Positions 1 to 7,602 are shown, numbered from the stretch's first letter. The stretch: 46,575 nt of DNA from an uncultured Lachnospiraceae bacterium (GCA_947626365.1 CANQRW010000022.1:1-46575); one strand, 5' to 3'. The notes: a model not told the origin generated them from the sequence alone. Translations and numbers: made by a program.

Positions 1-18
1 CGTGATACAATAGTGAAC

Positions 19-91
19 GGAGGCATAGCTCAGCTGGGAGAGCACATGCATCACACGCATGGGGTCGCAGGTTCGAGCCCTGTTGTCTCCA
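19..91 (+). tRNA. tRNA-Val (anticodon CAC)
   Basis: A full cloverleaf can be folded by eye. The acceptor stem is GGAGGCA (19-25) with TGTCTCC (84-90), the D stem is GCTC/GAGC (28-31/40-43), and the anticodon stem is CATGC/GCATG (45-49/57-61). The 7-base loop ATCACAC puts CAC at 52-54, which reads the valine codon GUG. The T arm has loop TTCGAGC (72-78). The discriminator is A91 and the next bases are CG, so the CCA end is not encoded and must be added by CCA-adding enzyme. The promoter lies off the left edge or within the first 18 bases. Two repeat hairpins and a terminator follow. Confidence 0.93.
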
Positions 92-112
92 CGATTTCGA
101 TATCATTCATGT

Positions 113-198
113 AAAAAACGCGTCATTGGCGCGTTTTTTGCATACTGACGCAATACACAAAGAGCGTCACTGGCGTTCTTTTTGCATACTGACGTAAT
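113..198 (+). repeat. Two copies of a hairpin-plus-tail dispersed repeat
   Basis: Each copy is an A-run, a short GC stem (CGCG/CGCG at 119-134; GAGCG/CGTTC at 162-178), a loop of the type TCAYTGG and a T-run, followed by a tail ending in ATACTGACGYAAT (142-154 and 186-198). The same unit recurs at 10977-11100, and related copies lie near 1170 and 43250. The hairpins could serve as terminators for the tRNA, but the conserved tail is not needed for that and marks this as a repeat family. Confidence 0.8.
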
Positions 199-230
199 GC
201 GGGAATCCTTTTCGGATTCCGGCTTTTTTA
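199..230 (+). terminator. Rho-independent terminator after the tRNA region
   Basis: A 7-bp stem GGAATCC (202-208) / GGATTCC (214-220) with a TTTTC loop is followed by GGC and six T (224-229). The orientation fits termination of rightward transcription from the tRNA before the AraC gene. Confidence 0.7.
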
Positions 231-281
231 CATTATACCAAGGTTTGTTTCATCACTGCGTTTTGCGCAAGGGGGAGAATT

Positions 282-1124
282 ATGATCGATCAGGCCAGCC
301 AGCAGATGGCGTTCGGCCGCTCCGTCGCCATAGAACGGCTTCAGGGCGTCAACGATAATATGGTAAAACCTCACTACCACGAATATTTTGAACTGTATTA
401 CCTGGAATCCGGAGAGCGGTATCACAGGGTGAACGACACACTGTATCATCTGAAACCCGGCAATTTCGCCCTTTTCCCGCCTTTTTCCATGCACTACTCC
501 TACGGCGAGAAGGACATGCCCTATAAGCGGATCGTCATATACTTTTCCAGGGATGCTCTTCTTTTTTCCCAGCTGGAGAACGCCCTGGGACAGGATGCCC
601 AGATATTTGAATCCGATGAGGACCGGGATACCCACGCTTACCTGCGGAACATTCTGCGGGAACAGGAGATGGAAAGACCCCATTACCAGGAGCAGATGTG
701 TCTGCTTTTGAACCAGCTTCTCATTCATCTGCTGAGAGATTCGGTAAAGACGATCAGTCCCACATCCCAGGACCGCATCTCCGATATTATCCGATATCTG
801 AACAAAAACTACACGGAATCCATCACCCTTAACGATCTGGCCGCCCGGTTCTACATCAATCCTTCCTATCTGTGCCGGGAGTTCAAAAAGCATATCGGAA
901 GCACCGTGATCCAGTACGTCAACAGCCTGCGGATTCTTCACGCCCAGCGCCTTCTGCAGGAGACGGACCGAAGCGTCACAGAGATCAGCAAGATCGTCGG
1001 CTTTTCCAATGTGACCCATTTTAATCGGATTTACAAATCCCTCATCGGCATGTCTCCCACCAAGACCCGGAAAAAGAGCGAGGCGGAACGAAAGAACGCA
1101 CTTATTAAGCACGACCAGCAATAA
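282..1124 (+). CDS. AraC-family transcriptional regulator with N-terminal cupin
   Basis: This 280-residue protein has the layout of sugar-responsive AraC regulators. An N-terminal cupin-like sensor (about 1-130) contains the metal/ligand-type stretch HYHEYFELYYLESG, and two helix-turn-helix motifs follow (about 170-270). The second HTH includes ITEISKIVGFSNVTHFNR-like spacing and a closing GMSPTKTR. The start is ATG with the strong ribosome site GGGGGAG just upstream. It is a cytoplasmic DNA-binding protein. It sits alone on the + strand, converging on a hydrolase gene, close to a carbohydrate-uptake region that it may control. The effector sugar cannot be read from the sequence. A second AraC protein lies at 5054-6049, so which one controls which operon is open. 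Confidence 0.9.
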   Translation: MIDQASQQMAFGRSVAIERLQGVNDNMVKPHYHEYFELYYLESGERYHRVNDTLYHLKPGNFALFPPFSMHYSYGEKDMPYKRIVIYFSRDALLFSQLENALGQDAQIFESDEDRDTHAYLRNILREQEMERPHYQEQMCLLLNQLLIHLLRDSVKTISPTSQDRISDIIRYLNKNYTESITLNDLAARFYINPSYLCREFKKHIGSTVIQYVNSLRILHAQRLLQETDRSVTEISKIVGFSNVTHFNRIYKSLIGMSPTKTRKKSEAERKNALIKHDQQ

Positions 1125-1155
1125 CCGGCAATGGGGGGCGGCGGCAGAAATATTA

Positions 1156-1182
1156 CAGTGAAATTTTGCATACTGTCGTAAT
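1156..1182 (+). repeat. Degenerate copy of the dispersed repeat (tail only)
   Basis: The tail ATACTGTCGTAAT (1170-1182) differs by one base from the intact copies and is preceded by TTTTGC as in them. The GC hairpin is lost. It lies downstream of the AraC stop codon in the same orientation as the other copies. Confidence 0.55.
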
Positions 1183-1218
1183 CCAAGTGTGCGCGCTTTC
1201 GAGACATCTGTCCGCTCA

Positions 1219-1250
1219 GGGGCGGATAAAATCCGCCCCTCTATGATTTT
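1219..1250 (+). terminator. Terminator hairpin between convergent genes
   Basis: A perfect 9-bp stem GGGGCGGAT (1219-1227) / ATCCGCCCC (1231-1239) has a 3-base loop. A T-rich stretch follows on the + strand, ending AC gene transcription from the left. The hairpin lies directly beyond the stop codon of the leftward hydrolase and may also act on it, although no T-run follows in that direction. Confidence 0.6.
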
Positions 1251-2290
1251 TATCTGACCGATTCCCAGAACCTTACGGCCCGTCCCAGCCAGCCGTCCAG
1301 CTCCGTCCCGTCGGCCACGCCAAAGCTGTGGCCTCCATGGGCTGCAATCTCGGACTGATACGGAATACGCAGCTCATCCATCTTCTCCTTCATTATGTAA
1401 GAGGATACGATGGGCACGATGGGATCGTCCTTACAGGCCACCAGATATACCGGCGGATATTTTTCATCCATATGAAGGTTAATGCTGTATGTGTGAAGGG
1501 ACTCCCTGGTGAAGTTCTCCCCTTCCATTCTGGCCAGGAAATAGGACGCCGTCTCTCTGGCAGGGCCGGAAAGCTGCTCCATCCCATCATAGAACACATC
1601 CATAGACACTGCCGGATAACCCAGGATCAGCGCCGCCGGCTGGGGAAGGTCGTAATTCCTGGAGCCCAGGTTCACCGTCCCCCACTCCGCAGCCAGATGG
1701 GCCCCTGCCGAAAATCCAGCTACCGCGTACCCTTCCGCCTTCACACGGAACTCTTCATGCCGGTCCGTAATCCAACGGATCGCATTTGCCAGGTCTTCTT
1801 CCGGCTTGGTTTTCAGCGGGGTCGTAAAAGGCGGCTTCTGCAGCGTCCGGTAGTAGAGGATGAAAGCCGGATATCCCATCTTATTCAGCCTGGCGCCTAC
1901 GGCCAGTCCCTCGATGATCCCCCACTGTCTGGCGTAAGCGCCGCCGGGGCACACCAGGACGTAAGGCTTATCTGCCCGGGCCGCGGATTCCGCCGGATTT
2001 TTCCCGGTACCGGCCGTCCCCGCCGGCATAAAGATCAGCTTCACCGCCTCTTTATCCGGCTCCGCATGAATCTCCTCTTCCTCATAGATACCATAAAGCC
2101 GGCAGGCGCCGTCCCCTTTTTCCTTCAGCCGGTTCAGGGTTTCCTCAAATCCGCATTTCTCAAACCCGTAATGCTCCAGGGTATTGTTCCACACATCATC
2201 GGTCATCTTCGTGAAAAAGTAGTCGGAAAAAGGCTTCCACTCTCCGCTCTCGCACAGCTGGCCGATCGTAACGTCTTTTGTGACCTTCAT
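1250..2290 (-). CDS. Alpha/beta-hydrolase (esterase/deacetylase-like)
   Basis: This 346-residue protein has an alpha/beta-hydrolase fold in its last 240 residues. An oxyanion-type CPGGAYARQWG (about 114-124) is followed by the nucleophile elbow GFSAG (Ser194), an acid residue in ACKDDPIVP (about 288) and a late His in AHGGHSFG (about 320). This order resembles lipases/esterases of the BD-FAE and acetyl-xylan-esterase type, which remove acyl groups from plant polysaccharide fragments. The first 80 residues are an extra domain I do not recognise. No signal peptide is seen, so it acts in the cytoplasm, consistent with import of acylated oligosaccharides. The start is ATG with GGAGG 7 bases upstream. 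It reads in the same direction as the dehydrogenase and hydrolase genes but has its own likely promoter. Confidence 0.85.
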   Translation of the reverse strand: MKVTKDVTIGQLCESGEWKPFSDYFFTKMTDDVWNNTLEHYGFEKCGFEETLNRLKEKGDGACRLYGIYEEEEIHAEPDKEAVKLIFMPAGTAGTGKNPAESAARADKPYVLVCPGGAYARQWGIIEGLAVGARLNKMGYPAFILYYRTLQKPPFTTPLKTKPEEDLANAIRWITDRHEEFRVKAEGYAVAGFSAGAHLAAEWGTVNLGSRNYDLPQPAALILGYPAVSMDVFYDGMEQLSGPARETASYFLARMEGENFTRESLHTYSINLHMDEKYPPVYLVACKDDPIVPIVSSYIMKEKMDELRIPYQSEIAAHGGHSFGVADGTELDGWLGRAVRFWESVR

Positions 2291-2350
2291 AAAGCACCTC
2301 CGCGATCATCGTAGTAGTCATAGAATTTCAATGATGTATCTGTGACTTCT

Positions 2351-2379
2351 ATCATACGTGACAGGCCGCAAAAACGCAA
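2351..2379 (-). promoter_or_regulatory. Likely sigma-A promoter for the alpha/beta-hydrolase gene
   Basis: On the minus strand, TTGCGT (2374-2379) is separated by exactly 17 bp from TATGAT (2351-2356). The site lies 60 bp upstream of the start codon and directly beyond the tandem repeat. Confidence 0.5.
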
Positions 2380-2416
2380 GACAAAATTTAGTCCCGGCCG
2401 TTCGCCCAGTGACCCG

Positions 2417-2579
2417 CTGCTTCTGTCATTCCGCGGCTCACCCGTTCTCCCAGCAGCACGCTGCTTCTGTCATTCCGCGGCTCACCCGTTCTCCCAGCAG
2501 CACGCTGCTTCTGTCTCTCCGGAGTCCATCCGCTCTCCCATTGGCACACTGCTTCTGTCACGGCGCGGGTCACGGCTCC
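2417..2579. repeat. 44-bp tandem repeat, about 3.7 copies
   Basis: Units begin CTGCTTCTGTCATTCC. The copies at 2417-2460 and 2461-2504 are identical. The copy at 2505-2548 is diverged, and a partial copy covers 2549-2579. The period is not a multiple of three. The last copy overlaps the final codons of the dehydrogenase gene, so its C-terminus is encoded by repeat-like sequence. A short leftward open frame crosses the array but is judged not coding. Confidence 0.85.
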
Positions 2580-3637
2580 AGCATGACCTTTACCGCCGTC
2601 GGGTCGTTGGCCGCCGTATCATAAGCCTTCTCCCAGTCGGCAAGCTTAAAGGTATGGGAAATCAGGCCATCCGTCTTAATCAGGCCTTTTTCAATGCCCC
2701 GGATTACGGCAGGATACACCTTAGCGGACAGATGGGAACCGATGATGGTCAGTTCCTTTCCGTCGCCGATCACATTCCAGTCGGCCGTTACCAGATCGGA
2801 GAGTACGCCCATCTGGACAAACCGTCCGTGATTTTTCAGCACCGTCAGGCCCTGCACGGCGCTCTTGGGACTGCCGGATGCTTCCACATACACGTCGCAG
2901 CCCAGGCCGTCCGTCAGCTTCAGGATTTCCTCCGCCACATTCACCTTAGAAGGATTCAGCACCACATCAGCTCCGTATTCCTTTGCCTTCTCCGCCCGGT
3001 CGTCCCGAAGTTCCAGGCCGATCACCAGCTTCGGCATGGCCAGATCCGCGATGTTGCACATGGAAAGGCCGATGGCACCCAGCCCGGAGATCACCACCAC
3101 ATCATCATGACGGATATTGGCCTGTTCCAGCGCGTGCATGCCGCAGGCGATAGGTTCCACCAGCACGCCCTGCTCCGTGGTGAAATTCTGAGGAAGGACA
3201 TGGGTCCGAGTGCCTTTCGGCAGCTTTACATACTCGGCGAACCCGCCGTTAGCGTAATTCTTAAATCCAAACACGGCAGACCGCTGGCACATCCAGTGCA
3301 TTCCGTTTTTGCAGAAATAACATTCTCCGCAGGGAAGGATCTGCTCCGCGCATACCAGATCTCCCGCTTTGCAGCACGTCACTCCGGGGCCTGTTTCCTC
3401 CACGACGCCCACGAATTCATGTCCGGGGATGCTGCCGGGTTCCACATAGCGGTCCGCCTCCGAAGTGCCCCAGAAACGGATACCGCCATGGTAGGATTTC
3501 AGATCGCCGGCGCAGATGCTGCACCCTTTCACTTTCAGTAAGATCTCTCCCTCGCCGATCTCAGGCACGGAAACCTCCTCATATCTGCTGTCGTAAGGTC
3601 CGTAAGACGCCACCGCTCTCATTTTTTCCGGTTTCAT
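2570..3637 (-). CDS. Zinc-dependent medium-chain alcohol/polyol dehydrogenase
   Basis: This 355-residue medium-chain dehydrogenase oxidises an alcohol or polyol with NAD(P)+. The catalytic-zinc motifs are CSICAGD (Cys about 39) and GHEFVGVVEETG (His/Glu about 73-74). The structural-zinc lobe CGECYFCKNGMHWMC lies at about 102-116. The Rossmann motif SGLGAIGLS (about 183-191) binds the cofactor. The stretch FWGTSEADRYV and the WMCQ region resemble erythritol/threitol- and sorbitol-type dehydrogenases, but the substrate is not established. It lies 41 bp after the glycuronyl hydrolase gene and is probably co-transcribed, so it may process a released sugar or polyol. The C-terminus ends inside a tandem repeat. 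Confidence 0.88.
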   Translation of the reverse strand: MKPEKMRAVASYGPYDSRYEEVSVPEIGEGEILLKVKGCSICAGDLKSYHGGIRFWGTSEADRYVEPGSIPGHEFVGVVEETGPGVTCCKAGDLVCAEQILPCGECYFCKNGMHWMCQRSAVFGFKNYANGGFAEYVKLPKGTRTHVLPQNFTTEQGVLVEPIACGMHALEQANIRHDDVVVISGLGAIGLSMCNIADLAMPKLVIGLELRDDRAEKAKEYGADVVLNPSKVNVAEEILKLTDGLGCDVYVEASGSPKSAVQGLTVLKNHGRFVQMGVLSDLVTADWNVIGDGKELTIIGSHLSAKVYPAVIRGIEKGLIKTDGLISHTFKLADWEKAYDTAANDPTAVKVMLEP

Positions 3638-3678
3638 AAATAAATACCTCCTGCTTCATTATTTTATAATACCCTGTC

Positions 3679-4806
3679 TCATTCTTCTGCCAGATACAAT
3701 GCCTCTGTCAGGGCCAGGGAAGTCAACGACTGTCCATAGGCCATGGGGCGGATCACGATATCCAGGTAATGCTGCTTATCCATGCCCATGGCGGTTCCCG
3801 AAGACACTTTCTCCACGGTTCCATCCTCACCGATACACCGGATCAGCCCTTCCACCGCTTTCCTTCCCACGGCCGCGTAAGACGGATCCAGAAGACCGCT
3901 GCGGACTCCCAGAAGGATTCCAGCGGCGATGGCCGCCGAACCGGAGGCCTCCTCATAGCTGTCCGGATCGTCCAGGACCGTAGGCCACAATCCGCTGTCA
4001 TTCTGAAGCCCGGCCAGCGCCTCCGCCTGATGCCTCCATACATCCAGAATAAAAGTCCGCGCCGGCGCGGGAATCCGGCCGCCCATAACCTCCAGATACG
4101 CGACGCAGCCGTAGGTAAACCAGGAGTTGCCCCGGTTCCAGAACACTTTTCCGAAGTTATGGTTTCCGTTAAAAGTCCAGCCGTGATAGAAAAGCCCCGC
4201 GGACCGCTCATACAGATACTCGATGTGGACCAGGAACTGGTGAATTGACTCGTCGATCCACTCCTGATTCTCATAGCGCACTCCCATCTGTCCGAGGAAG
4301 AGGACCGCCATGAACAGAGTATCGTCCCACAGCTGCCCTTCATTTAAGATAACGGAATTCCGATCCGGAATCCCTGTGGTCACATGCTGAAATCCTCCGT
4401 CCCGGGTTCTGGGAAGGTCATGGACCAGCCAGTCCGCGTGTGCCTTGCACAATTCCTCCCACTGAGGGAAATGGTGGCGCCGCGTCACATCAAGAACCGC
4501 CAGGTAGGGCGCCGTGGTATTGATATTGCGGGACGGAAGTCCCCGTTCCAGGTTCTTTTTCACCCAGTCAATGAGGAAACCGTCGTAATCCGTGTTCCCC
4601 CGGGCCTTCTGAAGCTGGACAAATCCGTACAGGCCTACGCCCTGGGGCCAGTCCCACTCCTCGATGCCGAAATCCCTGGGATTCAGGCCTTTGAAAACCT
4701 CCTTCAGATCCGTCAGATCCACCTTCCCGGCGCCTTCCGGCATTCCCAGGTGCATGAGACGGTCGTTGACTCTGTCAATCAGTTCGTTTAACTGTGCTCG
4801 TTTCAT
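3679..4806 (-). CDS. Glycoside hydrolase family 88/105-type unsaturated glycuronyl hydrolase
   Basis: The protein of about 375 residues has the (alpha/alpha)6-barrel pattern of GH88/GH105 enzymes such as YteR/YesR, which hydrate and split unsaturated uronyl residues left by pectin or glycosaminoglycan lyases. Family signatures are LWDDTLFMAVLFL (with the catalytic Asp), FWNRGNSWFTYG, and DSYEEASGSAAIAAG near the C-terminus followed by PMAYGQSL. There is no signal peptide, so it works on imported oligosaccharides. I chose the ATG at 4806 because GGAG sits 6 bases upstream. An ATG at 4818 is in frame but lacks a good ribosome site. It is the first gene of a leftward unit with the dehydrogenase and follows an AraC gene in the same direction. 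Substrate (rhamnogalacturonan versus others) is inferred only. Confidence 0.87.
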   Translation of the reverse strand: MKRAQLNELIDRVNDRLMHLGMPEGAGKVDLTDLKEVFKGLNPRDFGIEEWDWPQGVGLYGFVQLQKARGNTDYDGFLIDWVKKNLERGLPSRNINTTAPYLAVLDVTRRHHFPQWEELCKAHADWLVHDLPRTRDGGFQHVTTGIPDRNSVILNEGQLWDDTLFMAVLFLGQMGVRYENQEWIDESIHQFLVHIEYLYERSAGLFYHGWTFNGNHNFGKVFWNRGNSWFTYGCVAYLEVMGGRIPAPARTFILDVWRHQAEALAGLQNDSGLWPTVLDDPDSYEEASGSAAIAAGILLGVRSGLLDPSYAAVGRKAVEGLIRCIGEDGTVEKVSSGTAMGMDKQHYLDIVIRPMAYGQSLTSLALTEALYLAEE

Positions 4807-4848
4807 AGTAATCTCCATTCCGCCGCCTTTCCGTTGGCGGCACAAATG
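4807..4848 (-). promoter_or_regulatory. Leader hairpin next to the ribosome site, shared with rmlB
   Basis: The minus strand reads GCCGCC, a short AACGGAAA loop, then GGCGGC, followed at once by GGAATGGAGA, the ribosome site. The leader of rmlB (23266-23310) has the same arrangement, GCCGCC...GGGCGGCGGAATGGAGA, also preceded by TTTGTGC-like sequence. Pairing could limit access to the ribosome site. Confidence 0.45.
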
Positions 4849-4881
4849 ATCTCTTTTGGGGCCGCCCTTTGATATATTCTC

Positions 4882-4910
4882 ATTATAAATCTCTGCCCGT
4901 CGGCGCGTTA
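4882..4910 (-). promoter_or_regulatory. Possible activator-dependent promoter for the GH88/105 gene
   Basis: A perfect -10, TATAAT (4882-4887, minus strand), has only a poor -35 (TAACGC) at 17 bp. That fits a promoter needing an activator such as the AraC protein encoded just upstream. Confidence 0.35.
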
Positions 4911-4944
4911 GTTATTTTTTTGCATGTTTCACCCTCTGATTTTT

Positions 4945-4975
4945 CAAAAAAATGACACGGCAAAACTGCCGTGCC
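4945..4975 (-). terminator. Terminator after the second AraC gene
   Basis: On the minus strand, the 7-bp stem CACGGCA/TGCCGTG (4956-4962/4967-4973) with a GTTT loop is followed by TCA and seven T. It separates the AraC gene at 5054-6049 from the hydrolase-dehydrogenase unit. Confidence 0.8.
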
Positions 4976-5053
4976 GGAATTTAACAGTATCCTATTTTAA
5001 TTCTGAAATCACGCCGGCGGGCCGTCATCCGAAGACGCGCTTTGCGCCTTTCG

Positions 5054-6049
5054 TCACAGGCAGGAGGACAAAATCACCGGGCGGCCCGCGTACTCGTTCA
5101 GCTTCCTCTGAACGACCTCATGGTCCGCCGGAAGCACTGTGGAACCGCCGATCTGCCCCACTCCTCCCTGGGCCTTCAGAGCCTCCCTGTATTTCCCGGG
5201 GCTCAGGTCCAGATACCGGCGGAAGGCGGAATAGAAGGGCTTGATGTCCGTAAAGCCGGAATCCAGGGCGATGTCCAGTATGGAATCATCGCTGTGGTTC
5301 AGCTGGTAGACTGCGTAGGCCAGGCGCTTGCGGATCAGATACTCATGAAAGCCCAGGCCGGTACTGCTTCTAAAATAAGTAGAAACATAGGATGTATTCA
5401 TCCCTGCCTGCTCCGCCAGGTCCGACAACGTCAGCTCTTCCCTGAAATGACGGTCGATATAGCGGATCATCTCCCTGGTCCGCTTCCTCTGCTGCTGAGA
5501 TTTCTCCTGTTGTCTCTCCGCCGGTCCCTTTCCGGAAAAATGCCTCTGAAGGACCGCCAGCAGAAAATCGATCTGGGTTCTGGCAAAAAATTCACTCTCA
5601 GGCCCATTTCTGTCCTCCGACATAGCCTGGAAGAAGGAGGCGATCAGAGCCCGGATCAGATTCGGAATATCGCCGTCTCCATTCTCCGGACCGCATTCAT
5701 TGGCGAACGCGGGAAGACCGCCGCAGACCTTCTTTACATATTTTTCTGATATGGTAAGAACCAGCACGATCGTGTCGTCCTCCTGGGTCAGAGCCGCATG
5801 GCCCACATTGGGATTGATGATCGCGAACCGGTCTTCCGGCACCTGGAATACCCCTTCCTCCGTATGAAGGTGGATGGCCCCCTTTAACACCAGGGTAATA
5901 TCCAGGTACGCGTTCCAGTTAAATCGGAAATTCCCGGCCCGGTAAGCGTGAGCCTCCGCTATGACGTCATCCTCTTCATCATAAAGAGTCCGGTAGATCT
6001 CCGGATTGTCCTCCGGTTTCTGATTGCTGCTCTGACGGTTGGAAGCCAT
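5054..6049 (-). CDS. AraC-family transcriptional regulator
   Basis: This 331-residue protein has a cupin-like N-terminal sensor (about 25-110) and two C-terminal HTH motifs (about 195-295) with the AraC signature DSILDIALDSGFTDIKPFYSAFRRY. A tail of about 45 residues follows the HTH domain. The ATG at 6049 is preferred because GGGGAGG lies 5 bases upstream; a longer frame to 6103 has no ribosome site and would include the promoter. It probably controls the adjacent GH88/105-dehydrogenase genes, the transporter operon to its right, or both. Its promoter region contains repeated and inverted motifs that could be its own operators. Confidence 0.9.
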   Translation of the reverse strand: MASNRQSSNQKPEDNPEIYRTLYDEEDDVIAEAHAYRAGNFRFNWNAYLDITLVLKGAIHLHTEEGVFQVPEDRFAIINPNVGHAALTQEDDTIVLVLTISEKYVKKVCGGLPAFANECGPENGDGDIPNLIRALIASFFQAMSEDRNGPESEFFARTQIDFLLAVLQRHFSGKGPAERQQEKSQQQRKRTREMIRYIDRHFREELTLSDLAEQAGMNTSYVSTYFRSSTGLGFHEYLIRKRLAYAVYQLNHSDDSILDIALDSGFTDIKPFYSAFRRYLDLSPGKYREALKAQGGVGQIGGSTVLPADHEVVQRKLNEYAGRPVILSSCL

Positions 6050-6065
6050 AAAATCCTCCCCAAAA

Positions 6066-6136
6066 TCCAAATTATTTTCCGTTATCCCGAAATCAGATTC
6101 CAAATTATTTATAATCCATTATAACGGAAAAGTCAA
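6066..6136 (-). promoter_or_regulatory. AraC-gene promoter with repeated operator-like motifs
   Basis: On the minus strand, TTGACT (6131-6136), a 17-bp spacer and TATAAA (6108-6113) form a good promoter. On the plus strand the 12-mer TCCAAATTATTT occurs at 6066-6077 and 6099-6110, and a related CCAAATAATTT begins at about 6177. An inverted pair TTCCGTTAT (6077-6085) / ATAACGGAA (6121-6129) brackets the -10. Placement over and below the promoter suggests autoregulation or DNA looping by the AraC protein. Confidence 0.55.
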
Positions 6137-6212
6137 TATAAACGGATATTTCATCGGATTTCAATTAATTTATCAGCCAAATAATTTACAATCTTTCTGG
6201 CAAAAAAACTTC

Positions 6213-6498
6213 CAATCGCAAGATCATGCTCGGCGAGAGAGGCGTTCCGGCTCCCACCAACGTAGCGGAAGAAATCGCTCCCCTTCTGAGCGAGACCGAC
6301 CAGGTAGTCACCGCCTTCATTAACGATGTGGTAACTCCCAACTCCTCTCCCATCAATCCGCCCCAGCCTGACGGAGCCAGCGAGGTATATGATCTGCTGA
6401 ACAGGGTGGTTGAGGAAGTATGCTACCGCCAGAGAACCGCCGAAGACGCAGCCGCCTACTTCTTCGATGAAGCCAACAAGATCATGGCGACCAAATAA
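6213..6498 (+). pseudogene. Truncated copy of the sugar-binding lipoprotein gene (3' end only)
   Basis: The frame beginning at about 6213 and ending at 6498 encodes about 90 residues. They match the last 90 residues of the intact binding protein (7603-8994) at all but about six positions, starting at LGERGVPAP and ending NKIMATK. There is no ribosome site before the first ATG and no signal peptide, so it is a remnant. Most DNA differences are at third codon positions, so the copy evolved under protein-level selection before it was truncated. That points to an older functional paralogue or a homologous import, not a very recent duplication. The break lies in AT-rich sequence upstream of the AraC promoter. 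Confidence 0.85.
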
Positions 6499-6557
6499 GC
6501 GGTTACGGCAAAATGAATTAAAAAAAGCGATTTTTCTTTGAAAGAAACCTTAAAAAT

Positions 6558-6600
6558 GCAGACAGCGAATCCGTCTGCCGCCTCCGGCGGGCGGATTTGT
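6558..6600 (+). other. Two mutually exclusive hairpins in a gene-free stretch
   Basis: In the 270 bp between the remnant and the esterase gene, GCAGAC (6558-6563) can pair with GTCTGC (6573-6578). Alternatively AATCCG and CCGCC (6568-6582) can pair with GGCGG and CGGATT (6586-6597). No good T-run follows, so this is at most a weak or former terminator of the truncated gene. The rest of the stretch holds the esterase promoter. Confidence 0.35.
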
Positions 6601-6700
6601 TGTCAAAATAGCCAACTCTGTCCTTTTTATCCTCTTATTTTGTTGGTATATTTTCCGTAAAAGTCAAAATAAGTTAAGTTTTGGACAATAAACGGCAATT

Positions 6701-6735
6701 TTTGTCTAGTGCAATCTGCAAAATATAACTATAAT
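6701..6735 (+). promoter_or_regulatory. Likely promoter of the esterase-transporter operon
   Basis: TTTGTC (6701-6706) and TATAAC (6724-6729) are 17 bp apart. A perfect TATAAT lies at 6730-6735, but no -35 matches it. The start codon is 34 bp further on. Confidence 0.45.
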
Positions 6736-6768
6736 TAGTTGTAAGTTATTTCTGATGGAGGTATCGTC

Positions 6769-7569
6769 ATGGCAAGTATGACATGTCACTATTACAGTTC
6801 CACGCTGATGCGCAACATCGCTCTCAACATCATCGTCCCTACGCCTACCAGCAATGAGCAGATCGTTGATGAGAACACTCAGAAGCAGTACGGTTATGAG
6901 ACCGGCCTTCCCGTAGTGTACCTTCTCCACGGAGCATACGGCGACTTCAGCTCCTGGATCCGCTTCAGCAACATTGAGCGTTATGCTCAGGACCGTCATA
7001 TCGTGGCTGTCATGGCTTCCTGCGGGAATAACTTCTATCAGGATATGGCGAAGGGCGACAAGTATCAGACATTCTTCACCAGAGAGCTGCCGTCCTTTAT
7101 CCGTTCCATCTTCCCCGTATCAAAGAAGCGGGAGGACACCTATGTAGCAGGCTTCTCCATGGGCGGCTACGGCGCCTGGTATCTGGCGCTCTCCGCTCCG
7201 GAGGTCTTTGCCAAATCCGCCAGCCTGTCCGGCGCCCTGGATATCGCGGGGCTTTACGAACAGGCCCTGTCCGGCACCGTGGACAGTCCCTTCTCCTGGG
7301 ATGCCATCTTCGGCAATCCGGCGACACTGGCGGGAAGCGATAAGGATCTGTTCGAGCTCTACGCCAGATGCCAAAAGAACGGCCTGGCTCCCGAACTGTA
7401 TCAGGCCTGCGGCACAGAGGATTTCCTGTATCAGATGAACCTGGATGCCCGTAAGCGCATGGCGGACCTGGGCGCCAATGTCCTTTATGAAGAAGGTCCC
7501 GGCGGACATAACTGGGATTTCTGGGATGTCTACATCCGGAAAGTCCTGGATTGGATGCTGACCGAATAA
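6769..7569 (+). CDS. Esterase of the CE1/esterase-D type
   Basis: This 266-residue alpha/beta hydrolase has the oxyanion stretch YLLHGAYGDFSSW (about 51-63), nucleophile elbow GFSMGGYG (Ser130), acid residue near GTEDF (about 218) and catalytic His in PGGHNWDFW (His247). This layout matches tributyrin/acetyl esterases and CE1 feruloyl/acetyl-xylan esterases. No signal peptide is seen, so substrates are probably acylated sugars taken up by the transporter encoded next door. The start is ATG with GGAGG at a 7-base spacing. It is the first gene of an operon with the binding protein (33 bp gap) and permeases. The exact acyl group is unknown. Confidence 0.88.
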   Translation: MASMTCHYYSSTLMRNIALNIIVPTPTSNEQIVDENTQKQYGYETGLPVVYLLHGAYGDFSSWIRFSNIERYAQDRHIVAVMASCGNNFYQDMAKGDKYQTFFTRELPSFIRSIFPVSKKREDTYVAGFSMGGYGAWYLALSAPEVFAKSASLSGALDIAGLYEQALSGTVDSPFSWDAIFGNPATLAGSDKDLFELYARCQKNGLAPELYQACGTEDFLYQMNLDARKRMADLGANVLYEEGPGGHNWDFWDVYIRKVLDWMLTE

Positions 7570-7602
7570 AGAAGTAACTATTAATTTTTAAGGAGGTTTC
7601 TT

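Noticed and set aside
2388-2573. 61-codon minus-strand frame inside the 44-bp tandem repeat
   Set aside because: The repeat period is not a multiple of three, so successive units are read in different frames. There is no ribosome site or conserved pattern.
2342-3541. 399-codon plus-strand frame across the tandem repeat and dehydrogenase
   Set aside because: It is antisense to a zinc dehydrogenase with intact metal-binding motifs, and begins in repeat sequence.
6226-6498. Independent small gene of 90 codons
   Set aside because: It is the 3' end of a binding-protein gene without start signal, so it is treated as a remnant.
6558-6600. Riboswitch controlling the esterase-transporter operon
   Set aside because: The alternative hairpins lie upstream of the likely promoter (6701-6735), so they would not be on the main transcript.
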